Shown here: in pieces, positions 36,180 to 43,342 of the stretch | Numbering within the stretch: position 1 is the stretch's first letter | Layout: every line of letters begins with the position of its first letter | DNA from: Streptococcus mitis | GTDB lineage: Bacteria > Bacillota > Bacilli > Lactobacillales > Streptococcaceae | Reading direction: 5' to 3' | Length of the DNA stretch: 64,000 bases | Assembly: GCA_018364455.1 (NCBI GenBank) | Contig: JAGZLW010000002.1 | Span: 1-64,000, forward strand | Position numbers and translations under genes: made by a program | The notes under the pieces: generated by a model | Told to the model about the DNA's origin: nothing | The model's input: only the letters and a program-made list of their open reading frames with translations | Database searches by the model: none

Positions 36180-36770
36180 ATGTCTAAGGCAAAAAAAGAC
36201 ACGATTGAAGCAAAAGGTTTTGCTATTCAAATTTATACTGAAGACTTTAAAAACGACTATATAAGTCTGACGGATATTGCTAGATATAAAAGCGATGAAC
36301 CAAGTGATGTAATTAAAAATTGGATGAGAAGAAAAGATATAATTGAATTTCTTGGTTTATGGGAAAGTTTAAACAACATGAATTTCAATTCGGTCGAATT
36401 CGACCGAATTGAATCGAAAGCTGGATATAATTCATTTACATTGTCTCCTAAGAAATGGGGAGAGAAAACTGGAGCAATCGGAATTATCTCAAAAGGTGGA
36501 AGATATAGTGGTGCATTTGCACATACAAATATTGCCTTCGAATTTGCTTCATGGATTTCTGCTGAATTTAAAATGCTAATAGACCTTTACAAAGAGAAGA
36601 GCCTAGTGAAACACTTGATGGAAGTTCAAAAGAGAGCCATAGACTTTATGAGACAAGAGAAGCCGAATATGATGGAAGCTTGGAAAATAGAGAGCGAAAC
36701 GAGTCCAGAATACAAGGTAATGATTTCAGCCTTGAAAGAAATGGCAATCAAGGAAATAGTGGAAGCTTAG
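36180..36770 (+). CDS. KilA-N domain protein, probable chimera
   Basis: 196 aa with a strong AAAGGAGG RBS. Residues about 10-135 are a KilA-N DNA-binding domain (YISLTDIARYKSDEPSDVIKNW, FTLSPKKW, GAIGI, FAHTNIAFEFASWISAEF). After AEFK the usual KilA-N continuation (YLIKEFQRLK) is replaced by LIDLYKEKSLVKHLMEVQKR and a helical tail that resembles TnpV-type proteins of conjugative elements. The resemblance is from memory. The coding sequence contains a 30-bp perfect palindrome at 36384-36413. KilA-N proteins occur in phages and beside type I R-M genes. Whether this product is functional is unclear. Confidence 0.7.
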   Translation: MSKAKKDTIEAKGFAIQIYTEDFKNDYISLTDIARYKSDEPSDVIKNWMRRKDIIEFLGLWESLNNMNFNSVEFDRIESKAGYNSFTLSPKKWGEKTGAIGIISKGGRYSGAFAHTNIAFEFASWISAEFKMLIDLYKEKSLVKHLMEVQKRAIDFMRQEKPNMMEAWKIESETSPEYKVMISALKEMAIKEIVEA

Positions 36771-37104
36771 AAAAATCATTGAGAAAACGAACGAGGGAGC
36801 AGAAAATGCTTCCTTTTTCTATTCTAAAGAAGATCCATACAATTTAAGGGTGATATTCCAAAGGATTTTAAACAGGGAGACTTCGTAAAGCTTTTTGGAC
36901 AGGTAAGAACATCCATTGATGACAATGGAACGGAACATACTAACGTTAGAATCCTATCATCTAAGCTTTTAAAGGTAAAGGAACAGATGAAGAATCAAGA
37001 GGAAAAAATCTGTACTTGGAGCAATAAAGAAATATAAAGCTGAAGAAAAAGCAAAACCTATTGAGAAGAAAGAATCTTCAAAGGAAACTGAGAGATAGGA
37101 TGTG
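36771..37104 (+). pseudogene. Frameshifted remnant of mobile-element coding sequence
   Basis: No intact gene, but several frames carry protein-like stretches: IIEKTNEGAENASFFYSKED at about 36777, then IPKDFKQGDFVKLFGQVRTS at about 36856, then AIKKYKAEEKAKPIEKKESS ending at the TAG before 37099. Joining them needs at least two frame changes, one near 37008. The second stretch looks like an OB-fold or accessory domain of an integrative-conjugative-element protein. The identity is uncertain; the decay is clear. Confidence 0.5.
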
Positions 37105-37140
37105 TCGGTGTGGTCTTCGGGCTGCACCGATTATTATTTT
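37105..37140 (+). terminator. Terminator of the decayed mobile-element gene
   Basis: An 11-bp stem (TCGGTGTGGTC with GGCTGCACCGA, wobbles allowed) capped by a TTCG tetraloop and followed by TTATTATTTTT. Confidence 0.8.
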
Positions 37141-37176
37141 TGTAAAATAAGTTTGAGAAAAGAGAATAAAAGTGCA

Positions 37177-37203
37177 CTATAAGTACTAGTTTTGTGGTAT
37201 AAT
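37177..37203 (+). promoter_or_regulatory. Promoter and possible C-box of the XRE regulator
   Basis: Extended -10 TGGTATAAT (37195-37203). Upstream lie overlapping inverted repeats: AGTGCACT (37171-37178), ACTATAAGT (37177-37185) and ACTAGT (37185-37190). ACT-N3-AGT resembles the C-boxes bound by restriction-modification controller proteins. Confidence 0.5.
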
Positions 37204-37246
37204 ATAAACGATATGATTTTAACAAGAAAATGACTGGAGGTTAGTC

Positions 37247-37468
37247 ATGTCAAAATTCAGCTATAAAAAATTGTTTAAAAAATTGATAGATAAAGATATG
37301 AAAAATACTGAATTGATGAAAAAAGCAAAAGTGAGTAAAAGTACATTCTATAAAATTAAAAATGGTGATAATGTCACAACTGATGTGTTACTAAGAATCT
37401 GTAATGTGTTAGAATGTGATATTTCAGAGATTGTAGAATGTGTTAATGATTCTTCGGAGGAAATATAA
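37247..37468 (+). CDS. XRE-family regulator, probably an R-M controller protein
   Basis: 73 aa helix-turn-helix protein (MKNTELMKKAKVSKSTFYKI, then NGDNVTTDVLLRICNVLECD). Size, promoter layout and position directly before a cytosine methyltransferase start suggest a controller that times R-M expression. The downstream HaeIII-like genes are now a fossil, and no terminator separates this gene from the kinase-receiver-methyltransferase operon. It may therefore now control that operon (inference). Confidence 0.75.
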   Translation: MSKFSYKKLFKKLIDKDMKNTELMKKAKVSKSTFYKIKNGDNVTTDVLLRICNVLECDISEIVECVNDSSEEI

Positions 37469-37469
37469 A

Positions 37470-37856
37470 ATGAATTTAATTAGCTTGTTTTCAGGAGCGT
37501 GAGGATTAGACTTAGGCTTTGAAAAAGCAGGGTTTAATGTGGTAGCTGCTAATGAATACGATAAAACAATTTGGGCAACATATGAAAAAAATCATGATAC
37601 AAAACTTATTAAGGGTGATATTTGTGGAATCGTTGAATTGCCAATATCAACACTTCCAACAAGGATTGTTAGCTTGGAATATAAACCAGACAGTAAGAAT
37701 ACATTGGAACTATACCTTGATGGTGGTTGGCAATTTAGTTTCAGAATTTATAATGCTTCGACTAAGGTTGAATCAAGTTTGAAGTTTGATATACAAATCA
37801 TAGGTATGCCTACAACAATTATATCGATAGATTGTAGATGGTCAGGAGAGATGTAG
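37470..37856 (+). pseudogene. Collapsed HaeIII-like R-M pair: methyltransferase N-terminus fused to endonuclease C-terminus
   Basis: One continuous frame of 129 codons interrupted only by TGA at 37500-37502 (codon 11). Codons 1-55 read like M.HaeIII: MNLISLFSGA, stop in place of Gly, GLDLGFEKAGF, ANEYDKTIWATYEKNH, LIKGDI. Codons about 65-128 (IVSLEYKPDSKNTLEL, GWQFSFRIYNASTKVE, SLKFDIQIIG) resemble the C-terminus of HaeIII-family endonucleases. All methyltransferase motifs from PCQ onward and the N-terminal part of the endonuclease are missing, so a deletion joined the two genes in frame near 37660. The family assignment rests on recall. Product non-functional. Confidence 0.75.
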
Positions 37857-37857
37857 A

Positions 37858-40026
37858 ATGAGAAGTTATTTTGAGCCTACTGGCAGACTAATAATGTCAA
37901 TTGGTAAAGATTTGATTAAAGACCTCCCAGCAGCCTTAGTGGAGCTTGTAAAAAATTCATATGATGCAGATGCAAGTTATGTAAAAATAACATATCTAAA
38001 AAATGAGAATGAGTTAAAAATTGTTGTTGAAGATGATGGACACGGAATGAGTCAAGATACAGTTCTGAATGCCTGGATGGTTCCATCAACGGACTATAAA
38101 CTTAAAAAGAAAAATAGTCCAAAAGGAAGGGTTTATCAAGGAAGAAAAGGAATCGGCAGGTATGCTGTTTCTTTACTGGGTAACAAATTAGAGTTAATTA
38201 CAATAAAAGACGGTTTCAAAACCATGGCTCATTTTGATTGGGATGAATTTAATTCTGAGAAGAAGTTGAGTGAAATTCCAATTATTATCACAACATCTGA
38301 AACCGCGGATAATTCTGGAACTAAACTTATCATTACAAACGAATATGGTAATGTGTTAGCAGATGAAATAAGTGAAATTGATTCACAAAAAGTTGAGAAG
38401 GAATTATCAAAGCTATTATCAAATGTAAAAGATTTTAAAATAATCGTTAGCTATGAAAATTTTTATAGTGATGATAAAAAGAATATTTGTAAGGAAATCT
38501 CGCAATTAGAATTTAATGAAGCTTGGCACTATAAATTATCAGGTAAGATACATGCTGATTTTAATTATGAATTAAAATATTCGAACTTTTATACCAAGGA
38601 AGAAAAAGAATTTAAGGGTAGTTTTATAAAGGAATTACCTAACAATTCTGTCCAATGTGGTGGAATTAGCATTGACTATAGAGTTTATGATAAAGATCCA
38701 TCGGGAATAGAAGTAATAATGAATTTTATAAATGGAAATCAAAACACGAATCTTTCTAAGACAGAAATAAAAAATATGTTAATTGATAAATCTGGCATTA
38801 GTATTTTTAGAAATGATTTTAGAATAAGACCGTATGGAGATAAGGGATTTGATTGGCTAAATTTGGATTCTAAACGTGTGCAAAACCCTAGTATGGCAAT
38901 AGGTTCAGAACAGATAAACGGTAAAATAAGTATAGAGTCCGAAGAGATATCTGGACTAAAAGAAAAAAGTGCTAGAGATGGATTGTATGAAAATTCTAAT
39001 TTTGCTACATTACAACGAATTGCTGAATTGAGTCTTAACTTATTAGAAAAAGAAAGATTTAAATATAGACAAAAAGCAACAAAAAAGAAACCTGAAGCAA
39101 TAGATAAACTTTTTGATTTTAGCCATGTTAGTCAAAATATGGGAAAAGCTATAGATAGGGTTTATAAAAATTTAAAAAAATCTCCTGAGCATACAGATGA
39201 ACATATAGAAACTTTAAACCAAGAAATAAGTAAAGAAATAAGAAATTTAGAAAAAGAAAAAGAAACCGAGTTTCTAGAAGTTAAAGAAACTATTGCAATA
39301 TATCAAAAACATACTACATTGGGTAATGTTATAAGTGTTGTTTTGCATGAAGGGAGGAAGCCTCTTGCGTGGTATACAAATAAGTTACCTGCCATGGAAC
39401 GAAAACTTAATAGTTTGTTTGATAAAAAAGAAATAGCTACAACTGGGTATAATGATTTGTATAATGATGTCGGAAAGTTAAAATCCGAAGCAATAAGGAT
39501 GAGTAATTTTTTTGCAAGATTAGACCCACTTGCATCTAATAAAAGAAAGAAAAGGAAAAAAATCAATGCTGAAAATGAAATACGTTCAGTAATGGATATT
39601 TTTCAATCAATTGTAGAAGAATCAAATATTAAAATAGATTATGAGATGCAGGAAAATATCACTTTGAATTTAGTAGAAGAAGACTTGTATATGGCGCTTA
39701 CAAATATAATTGAAAATGCAATTTTTTGGGTGAATTACTCTAAATTTGATGAGAAAATTATCAAAATAAGTCTTTTTACTAATAATGGTGAGGCTGTTAT
39801 AGAAATAGTAGATAATGGTCCTGGAATTTTGACTGAAGATATAAAAGAAAATCTGTTGTTTCTACCGGGTTACTCAAGAAAAAATTCTGTCATGGAAGAA
39901 AATGGTACTGGATTAGGACTTTCTATTGCAGGGGAAGCTATTCAGAGAAACGAAGGAACTTTAGAAGCGATTGATTCTGAAGTAGGTGGGCATTTTAGAA
40001 TATGCCTTAAGAAAGCTGAGGTGTAA
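37858..40026 (+). CDS. Soluble double-GHKL ATPase / histidine kinase-like protein
   Basis: 722 aa without membrane segments. The N-terminal GHKL ATPase domain of MutL/Hsp90/MORC type has N33 (ELVKNSYDADA), D60 (DDGHGM) and GIGRYA at 99-103. A lysine-rich central helical region follows (about 400-485). A histidine-kinase-like core has an H-box at H497 (VLHEGRKPLAW, like HExRxPL), N-box N620 (NIIENAIFW), G1 D652 (VDNGPGI) and G2 at 683-688 (GTGLGL). It probably autophosphorylates H497 and passes phosphate to the receiver protein encoded next, one base downstream. MutL/MORC-like ATPases are known partners of DNA methyltransferases in prokaryotic conflict systems. The two-ATPase layout beside a receiver and a methyltransferase is unusual. 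Function is inferred. Confidence 0.8.
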   Translation: MRSYFEPTGRLIMSIGKDLIKDLPAALVELVKNSYDADASYVKITYLKNENELKIVVEDDGHGMSQDTVLNAWMVPSTDYKLKKKNSPKGRVYQGRKGIGRYAVSLLGNKLELITIKDGFKTMAHFDWDEFNSEKKLSEIPIIITTSETADNSGTKLIITNEYGNVLADEISEIDSQKVEKELSKLLSNVKDFKIIVSYENFYSDDKKNICKEISQLEFNEAWHYKLSGKIHADFNYELKYSNFYTKEEKEFKGSFIKELPNNSVQCGGISIDYRVYDKDPSGIEVIMNFINGNQNTNLSKTEIKNMLIDKSGISIFRNDFRIRPYGDKGFDWLNLDSKRVQNPSMAIGSEQINGKISIESEEISGLKEKSARDGLYENSNFATLQRIAELSLNLLEKERFKYRQKATKKKPEAIDKLFDFSHVSQNMGKAIDRVYKNLKKSPEHTDEHIETLNQEISKEIRNLEKEKETEFLEVKETIAIYQKHTTLGNVISVVLHEGRKPLAWYTNKLPAMERKLNSLFDKKEIATTGYNDLYNDVGKLKSEAIRMSNFFARLDPLASNKRKKRKKINAENEIRSVMDIFQSIVEESNIKIDYEMQENITLNLVEEDLYMALTNIIENAIFWVNYSKFDEKIIKISLFTNNGEAVIEIVDNGPGILTEDIKENLLFLPGYSRKNSVMEENGTGLGLSIAGEAIQRNEGTLEAIDSEVGGHFRICLKKAEV

Positions 40027-40027
40027 A

Positions 40028-41170
40028 ATGTCTGAAACTAAATTTTTGTTAATTGATGATGAGAATGAGCAACGCGAATTGCTTAAAAGTGCAATAGATG
40101 AAATCAATGCAGAGGGCGGTTATAACCAATTGAGTTTTCATACAGTTAATACACCAGAAGATGCGATGATTGCTTTATATTCAGACTCTTTTCAAGCAAT
40201 AATAATTGATTTAAAGTTATTAGCTCAAGATGATACCGTAAATAATGATGAAGAAATCTCTGGAAATATTTTGTTGAAGAAAATTATAGAAAAAGAGATT
40301 ATACCAATTGTAGTTCGCACAGGATTTCCTGAAAAAATTAGTAGTGAAATAAATAAAGATATTGTTAAGGTTTTCCCTAAAGAAGAGCCTTTGTATGATA
40401 TTATTAAAGAACTTATAAACTCTTATAGTGACTCTGTTTTTAAAATTTTCGGCTCAAAAGGAGAAATAAGCAAGAATATAAAAGAGCTATTTTGGAGTAT
40501 TATCCCAGAGTGTTTTTCTAACAATAATGCGGAAGTTTCGTCCTTGAGTTTTGAAAAAAAAGAAACAGTCATTATAAGGTATATATCAAGTTGGCTTAAT
40601 AACAAATATATGTTCGATGAAAAGTATATAGATGCAGATCCAATAGAAATGTATATGTTTCCAAATCCAATAGAACAAGTATGTAACTGCGATGTATATG
40701 AGAGAAAGGATAACGAAAACTGTGATTATTATATTGTGTTGACGCCATCATGTGATCTTGCAAATAAAAAGATAGATGAAGTTATATTGTGTAAAATTAA
40801 GAACTATGGTGAAATACCAGATTTCATTGATACGTTACATAGGTACAATATGGAACCTTCAAAAGAATCAAAAAAAGCAAAAAAAGCAAAAGAGTCTTTA
40901 ACTAAGTGGTTTAGAAATGCCCATACAGATTCGATTAGATATCATTTTTTACCTAAGTTTAGCAAATTCTCAGGTGGGTTTGTAGATTTTCGTTCTATAA
41001 TTTCTCTTAAATACAATAGGGAAACAGGAAAAATTGAGGACACAAATTACAAAAAGATTGGTGTAATAACGGAGAGTTTTAAAAGAGATATTGTAGCTCG
41101 ATTTAGTTCTTATTATCATAGGCAAGGGCAACCAGAGTTTAACTGTGATAGTGTTTTGAATAATTTTTAA
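40028..41170 (+). CDS. Receiver-domain protein with novel C-terminal domain, partner of the GHKL kinase
   Basis: 380 aa from the ATG at 40028 (GAGG six bases upstream; the open frame extends back into the kinase gene). Residues 1-125 form a CheY-like receiver: acid pair D10-D11, phosphoacceptor D61 (IIIDLKL), T98 (VVRTG) and K118 (FPKEE). Residues about 140-380 are not a DNA-binding output domain that I recognise. They hold a conserved-looking TPSCDLANKK segment and other cysteines (QVCNCD, ILCKI), possibly a metal site or nuclease-like fold. It is coupled to the kinase gene by one-base spacing. The likely role is phosphorylation-controlled effector or regulator of the neighbouring methyltransferase system. 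Confidence 0.8.
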   Translation: MSETKFLLIDDENEQRELLKSAIDEINAEGGYNQLSFHTVNTPEDAMIALYSDSFQAIIIDLKLLAQDDTVNNDEEISGNILLKKIIEKEIIPIVVRTGFPEKISSEINKDIVKVFPKEEPLYDIIKELINSYSDSVFKIFGSKGEISKNIKELFWSIIPECFSNNNAEVSSLSFEKKETVIIRYISSWLNNKYMFDEKYIDADPIEMYMFPNPIEQVCNCDVYERKDNENCDYYIVLTPSCDLANKKIDEVILCKIKNYGEIPDFIDTLHRYNMEPSKESKKAKKAKESLTKWFRNAHTDSIRYHFLPKFSKFSGGFVDFRSIISLKYNRETGKIEDTNYKKIGVITESFKRDIVARFSSYYHRQGQPEFNCDSVLNNF

Positions 41171-41200
41171 TAAGAAGATAGCAAGAAAGGAGGTGTGGTT

Positions 41201-42454
41201 ATGCTAAATATAGTAGATGTGTTTTCGGGAGCAGGTGGATTAACCGAAGGATTTAGGTATAAAGACTATTATAATTTTATTTGTCATATAGAAATGGACA
41301 AAGATGCTTGCTCTTCTTTAGAATTAAGAAATATATATTACTATTTAAAAAAAGAAAATAACCTATCTCCATATTTTGAATATATTCAAGGTAAAATCTC
41401 AAGAGATGATTTGTATTCAATTATACCAAGAGATCTAACTAAAGATATATTGAATAAGGAAATCAGTAAAGATACTATACCTTCGATTTTTGAATTTATT
41501 GACCAAAAATTAGGCAATAATGACTTAGATGGTATTATTGGTGGACCACCATGTCAGGCATATTCTACAATTGGTAGAGCTAATAATAAGTCGAAAAAAT
41601 CTACCGATAAGAGGATTTATCTATATAAACATTATTTAGATTTTCTGGATAAATATAAACCAAAGTTCTTTGTTTTTGAAAATGTTAAAGGATTGCTTTC
41701 TTTTAAGGATTTATCAGGAGAGTTACTCTTGCCAAAAATAATTTGCGAATTTGATAAGTGCGGATATGAGGTGGATTATCAAATAGTAGATGCAAGTAAT
41801 TATGGTGTAGTACAAAAAAGAGAACGTTTAATACTTGTTGGACATCGAAAAGATTTAGTGTTCGATAACTCATTTTTTGACTGCTTAGCTGAATATGTTG
41901 AGGACGCCCCAACTATAAAAGAATTGTTTGAGGACTTGCCAAGTATAAAGTCTGGAGGAAGTTCTCATAAGTATCGTTGTGATGTTTCGAGTCAGTTTGT
42001 TGAAAAATATATACGTAAAAAAGATGATATTTTAACACAACATGCTGCAAGACCTCATAATATAAATGATTTGAAGATATATAAATTGGTACTAAAAGCT
42101 AAGAAAAAAGGTAAGAATTTAAGGTATATCGATATACCTGAAGAACTACAAACGCATTCTAATACAACATCTTTTTTAGATAGATATAAAGCTTTGGATT
42201 ATGGCTCTGTTAGTCATACAGTTGTTGCTCATATTGCGAAGGATGGACATTACTATATTCATCCAGATTTAAGACAGAATCGTTCAATTACAGTAAGAGA
42301 AGCAGCTAGAATACAAGGGTTTCCAGATGATTTTTATTTTGAACATTCGCGAACAGCTGCATTTAAGCAGATAGGCAATGCTGTTCCGCCAATTCTGTCT
42401 AAAAAAATTGCAATGGCCATTATAGATTTTTTGAGAGTACAAAAAGGAGAATGA
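41201..42454 (+). CDS. DNA (cytosine-5) methyltransferase
   Basis: 417 aa from the ATG at 41201, which has AAAGGAGG seven bases upstream; a GTG at 41195 is an alternative. C5-methyltransferase motifs: DVFSGAGGLTEGF (I), GGPPCQAYS with the catalytic Cys (IV), FENVKG (VI), VQKRERLILVG (VIII), and IGNAVPP (X). The stretch between motifs I and IV is longer than in small enzymes, with an extra helical insertion. No restriction endonuclease gene follows: the stop is one base from the end of a relaxase fossil on the other strand. It is unrelated to the HaeIII-like fossil upstream at the level of the opening sequence. Recognition site unknown. Confidence 0.92.
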   Translation: MLNIVDVFSGAGGLTEGFRYKDYYNFICHIEMDKDACSSLELRNIYYYLKKENNLSPYFEYIQGKISRDDLYSIIPRDLTKDILNKEISKDTIPSIFEFIDQKLGNNDLDGIIGGPPCQAYSTIGRANNKSKKSTDKRIYLYKHYLDFLDKYKPKFFVFENVKGLLSFKDLSGELLLPKIICEFDKCGYEVDYQIVDASNYGVVQKRERLILVGHRKDLVFDNSFFDCLAEYVEDAPTIKELFEDLPSIKSGGSSHKYRCDVSSQFVEKYIRKKDDILTQHAARPHNINDLKIYKLVLKAKKKGKNLRYIDIPEELQTHSNTTSFLDRYKALDYGSVSHTVVAHIAKDGHYYIHPDLRQNRSITVREAARIQGFPDDFYFEHSRTAAFKQIGNAVPPILSKKIAMAIIDFLRVQKGE

Positions 42455-42455
42455 A

Positions 42456-43031
42456 TCACCTCTCCATTTCCTTACCCATATATTTCTCATAATTTTTTCT
42501 GATTTGATATAGTTCTTTCATATCGGATTTTGCAGAAGAATACTCTTGCATTAGGGTATTCTTTTTTTCATGCAATGAATCAAGTTCTTTTAGAATATCC
42601 TTGGAGTTTGGAAGTTTTGAGTAAGATTTTTTTAGGTCTGAAAGAGCATTTTGATATAGTGTTATTTCTGATTTATGTTCTTAAAAAAAGCATTATCAGA
42701 TGGATCTTTTTTATATTCTAGATAGATTTGGCGATACAATTTTACGGTATGAACTTGTTCCATAGTATTTGATAGAGCTGAAATTTTGTTATCAATAACT
42801 TTGATTTTATCCTGTAAATTTTGTCTTTTTAATGCACTTTCCTTAATGAAGTCATCAAGCTTAGACATAGACTTAAATCCTTTTTCACGCATCAAAAGAA
42901 TAGTATTGGTTGCAGTTTTCAAATTATGTTTTGTAGCTCAATACTCATAGCCTTTGCTTGATTTTATCTTTTCATTATTTGCAATATCTATAATATTTCC
43001 TACACGTTTTTTAACAGTATAAGTTCTTTGA
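42456..43031 (-). pseudogene. C-terminal fragment of a conjugative-element relaxase
   Basis: Reading the minus strand from 43031: RTYTVKKRVGNIIDIANNEK, KGYEY, a TGA (42940-42938) where Trp is expected, ATKHNLKTATNTILLMREKG, then HTVKLYRQIYLEYKKDPSDN. After a frameshift near the A7 run at 42683-42689 it continues SEITLYQNALSDLKKSYSKL and ends MGKEMER-stop. This matches the coiled-coil tail of relaxases of streptococcal integrative-conjugative elements (from memory). The catalytic N-terminus is absent. It shows that the island derives from such an element. Confidence 0.75.
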
Positions 43032-43211
43032 TTGGTATTATTAAAGATTACAGGTATGTTACACAAGACATCAGGTGAAATTATGTTTGAAGGACATGAA
43101 TGGAGTAGAAATGATTTATCAGATATTGGTGCTTTAATTGAGATGCCACCTTTATACGAAAATTTATGTGCAAGAGAAAATCTTAAAGTTAGAACATTAT
43201 TGCTTGGATAA
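43032..43211 (+). pseudogene. Fragment of a LanF-type lantibiotic-immunity ABC transporter ATPase
   Basis: An open stretch begins inside what should be the Walker A helix (LLKITGMLHKTSGEIMFEG) and continues ALIEMPPLYENLCARENL to a TAA at 43209. The pattern IGALIE-PPLYENL-ARENL is characteristic of ATPases of the bacitracin/lantibiotic resistance ABC family. Walker A, signature and Walker B are missing. It is joined directly to the relaxase fragment, so it lies at a recombination scar. Confidence 0.75.
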
Positions 43212-43265
43212 CATGAAGCAAGGAATTGTAGTTCTAAAATTCAAGAGAATATATTCAATTTAGGT

Positions 43266-43294
43266 TTGTGAAAATCACTTTTTTATGGTAGAAT
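43266..43294 (+). promoter_or_regulatory. Promoter of rny
   Basis: TTGTGA (43266-43271), 17-bp spacer, extended -10 TGGTAGAAT (TAGAAT at 43289-43294). It lies at the right edge of the accessory island. Confidence 0.7.
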
Positions 43295-43342
43295 GTAAAA
43301 GAATGTATGTCATTCGGAATAACAATAAAATGAGGTAAAAAC

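Noticed and set aside
37539..37856. Independent 105-aa gene starting at 37539
   Set aside because: The frame is continuous back to the methyltransferase start at 37470 apart from one TGA, so this is the distal part of a fossil, not a separate gene.
37858..41170. Detocs-type two-component phage defence system
   Set aside because: Detocs needs a nucleoside phosphorylase-like effector as a third component. Here the third gene is a DNA methyltransferase and the kinase has an extra N-terminal MutL/MORC-like ATPase.
41195..42454. Surviving half of the HaeIII-like R-M system
   Set aside because: The fossil upstream already contains the HaeIII-like methyltransferase start. This enzyme's opening and long motif I-IV insertion differ, so it belongs to a different system.
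42530..42721. Plus-strand ORF of 63 aa downstream of the methyltransferase, possible missing nuclease
   Set aside because: It is antisense to the relaxase fossil, whose minus-strand protein sequence is recognisable. The plus-strand product has no motif.
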